Shown here: positions 63,402-64,000 of the stretch, piece after piece
Layout: each line of letters starts with the position of its first letter
How positions within the stretch are numbered: position 1 is the first letter of the stretch
NCBI GenBank assembly: GCA_016715965.1
Contig: JADJXG010000001.1
Coordinates: 2,795,501-2,859,500, forward strand
DNA length: 64,000 bases
From: Saprospiraceae bacterium
GTDB taxonomy: Bacteria > Bacteroidota > Bacteroidia > Chitinophagales > Saprospiraceae
Direction: 5' to 3'
Notes under the pieces: generated by a model
Told to the model about the DNA's origin: nothing
Database searches by the model: none
What the model saw: the letters and a program-made list of their open reading frames with translations, nothing else
Position numbers and translations under genes: made by a program

Positions 63402-63702
63402 AAAAATGGTTTGTATAGGTAATTTAAATGTGGCACTTACAAAAACATTGGTAATACGCATGAACAATCTTCAAATGGTCGAGTGCAGCTTTTAGAAAAC
63501 AACAACTTGGAATCGGGAATGGGATTTTTCAAAGCAAAGTTAAAAGAATTCTGCTTTCAAATAGAAATATTCCATTAAAAAAAATAAGATTTAAGACTAA
63601 AGAAGTTGTAAGGCATTAAAAAGGGTAAAAAGTTGGAAGATTGCGATTAGAGTTGAGCGAATCCAATGGCAGAGCGCTTATCCAAAAGGGTTTTTGTATC
63701 AT

Positions 63703-63735
63703 AAAAAACCCCAGCCTTTTGAGCCGGGGTTTTTA
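63703..63735. terminator. Terminator-like hairpin near the window end
   Basis: AAAAACCCC-A-GC against GC-C-GGGGTTTTT with a loop of seven; A-run on one side and T-run on the other, so it works both ways. The transcript it ends is not evident: 63402-63700 holds no gene I can support. Confidence 0.75.
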
Positions 63736-63808
63736 TATTTAGTCTTTGGGAATCACCTAACCAAAATTTATATCATGATAAAATCAAACCGTTGTTTCAT
63801 AAAAGTAA

Positions 63809-63940
63809 CCAGAATGGACTATCGGAAGAGATTTGCATTTCTTTGGCCTTTGGACTTCAAAATGCGTCACTAAGTATTTGTAAATCAATCCCTAACTTAT
63901 TAACCCGTGTTTACCCTGCCTCCGATAGTCCAGCTTCTGG
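63809..63940. repeat. Long inverted repeat, possible structured RNA or mobile-element ends
   Basis: CCAGAATGGACTATCGGA (63809-63826) and TCCGATAGTCCAGCTTCTGG (63921-63940) pair over 12 perfect bases plus CCAGAA/TTCTGG with two unpaired bases; the arms are 94 bases apart. No ORF lies inside. Nothing else is seen to the window end. Confidence 0.55.
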
Positions 63941-64000
63941 ATCCCATTTTCAATATTTATTCAAGCAATCGATACTCTTTACTTTTAAATTGTATTCGAT

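Overview
The window reads as a chromosome segment of a Bacteroidota bacterium, probably close to Saprospiraceae. Seven proteins end in type IX secretion (T9SS) sorting domains, a PorW/SprE-type T9SS lipoprotein is encoded, lipoproteins and outer-membrane barrels are frequent, and several promoters fit the Bacteroidota pattern TTTG-N18-TAnnTTTG. The family placement is inference; the phylum is well supported.

Layout. 1-1623: end of an ASPIC/UnbV surface protein. 2000-2373: tRNA-His and tRNA-Ser with tandem hairpins downstream. 2499-6025: nrdB-nrdA (class I ribonucleotide reductase) with a promoter flanked by two facing DnaA-box sequences. 6398-16297: CorA transporter, arylsulfotransferase-like protein, CotH kinase, OsmC, vanadium haloperoxidase, a small lipoprotein and a cation:proton antiporter. 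16298-18316: gene-poor, with a MITE-like element (9-bp target duplication) and a decayed reading frame.

18317-33988 is the accessory region. A CAT-anticodon tRNA gene (33915-33988) carries an integrated element of about 15 kb (18823-33936) bounded by 27-bp direct repeats. It encodes a tyrosine integrase, an excisionase-like HTH protein, a DUF5131 (Gp37/Gp68) protein, a divergent family A polymerase-like protein, a type I restriction-modification operon (hsdR-hsdS-DUF2971-hsdM plus a lipoprotein), and a reverse-strand set with DUF3871, a RecA/Sak4-like ATPase and a small protein. No relaxase, conjugation or capsid gene is visible. Just outside attL, where the 3' flank of the tRNA lay before integration, are seven 73-bp tandem repeats, each repeating the last 17 nt of the tRNA; this resembles the rtT repeats of E. 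coli tyrT.

34082-55429 is core and surface biology: tRNA-Gln, a beta-helix protein, T9SS cargo, a prohibitin-like lipoprotein, an M23 peptidase, PorW/SprE, WaaA coupled to a barrel protein, DUF1761, a copper monooxygenase/cytochrome c protein next to a thioredoxin-like protein, a sulfur module (TauE, persulfide dioxygenase-rhodanese, rhodanese), a second CotH protein, a PorT-type barrel and the TsaC/Sua5 tRNA-modification enzyme. 55611-60939 holds a response regulator facing a Hpt protein and a giant hybrid histidine kinase; a second MITE copy sits exactly between them and has replaced the last codons of the Hpt gene. 61205-63401 is a three-gene surface operon, followed by a terminator and a long inverted repeat near the window end.

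The best candidates for undescribed biology are the polymerase-like protein and its DUF5131 partner, the DUF2971 gene and lipoprotein within the restriction operon, the tRNA-3'-end repeat array that serves as an integration locus, and the MITE family.
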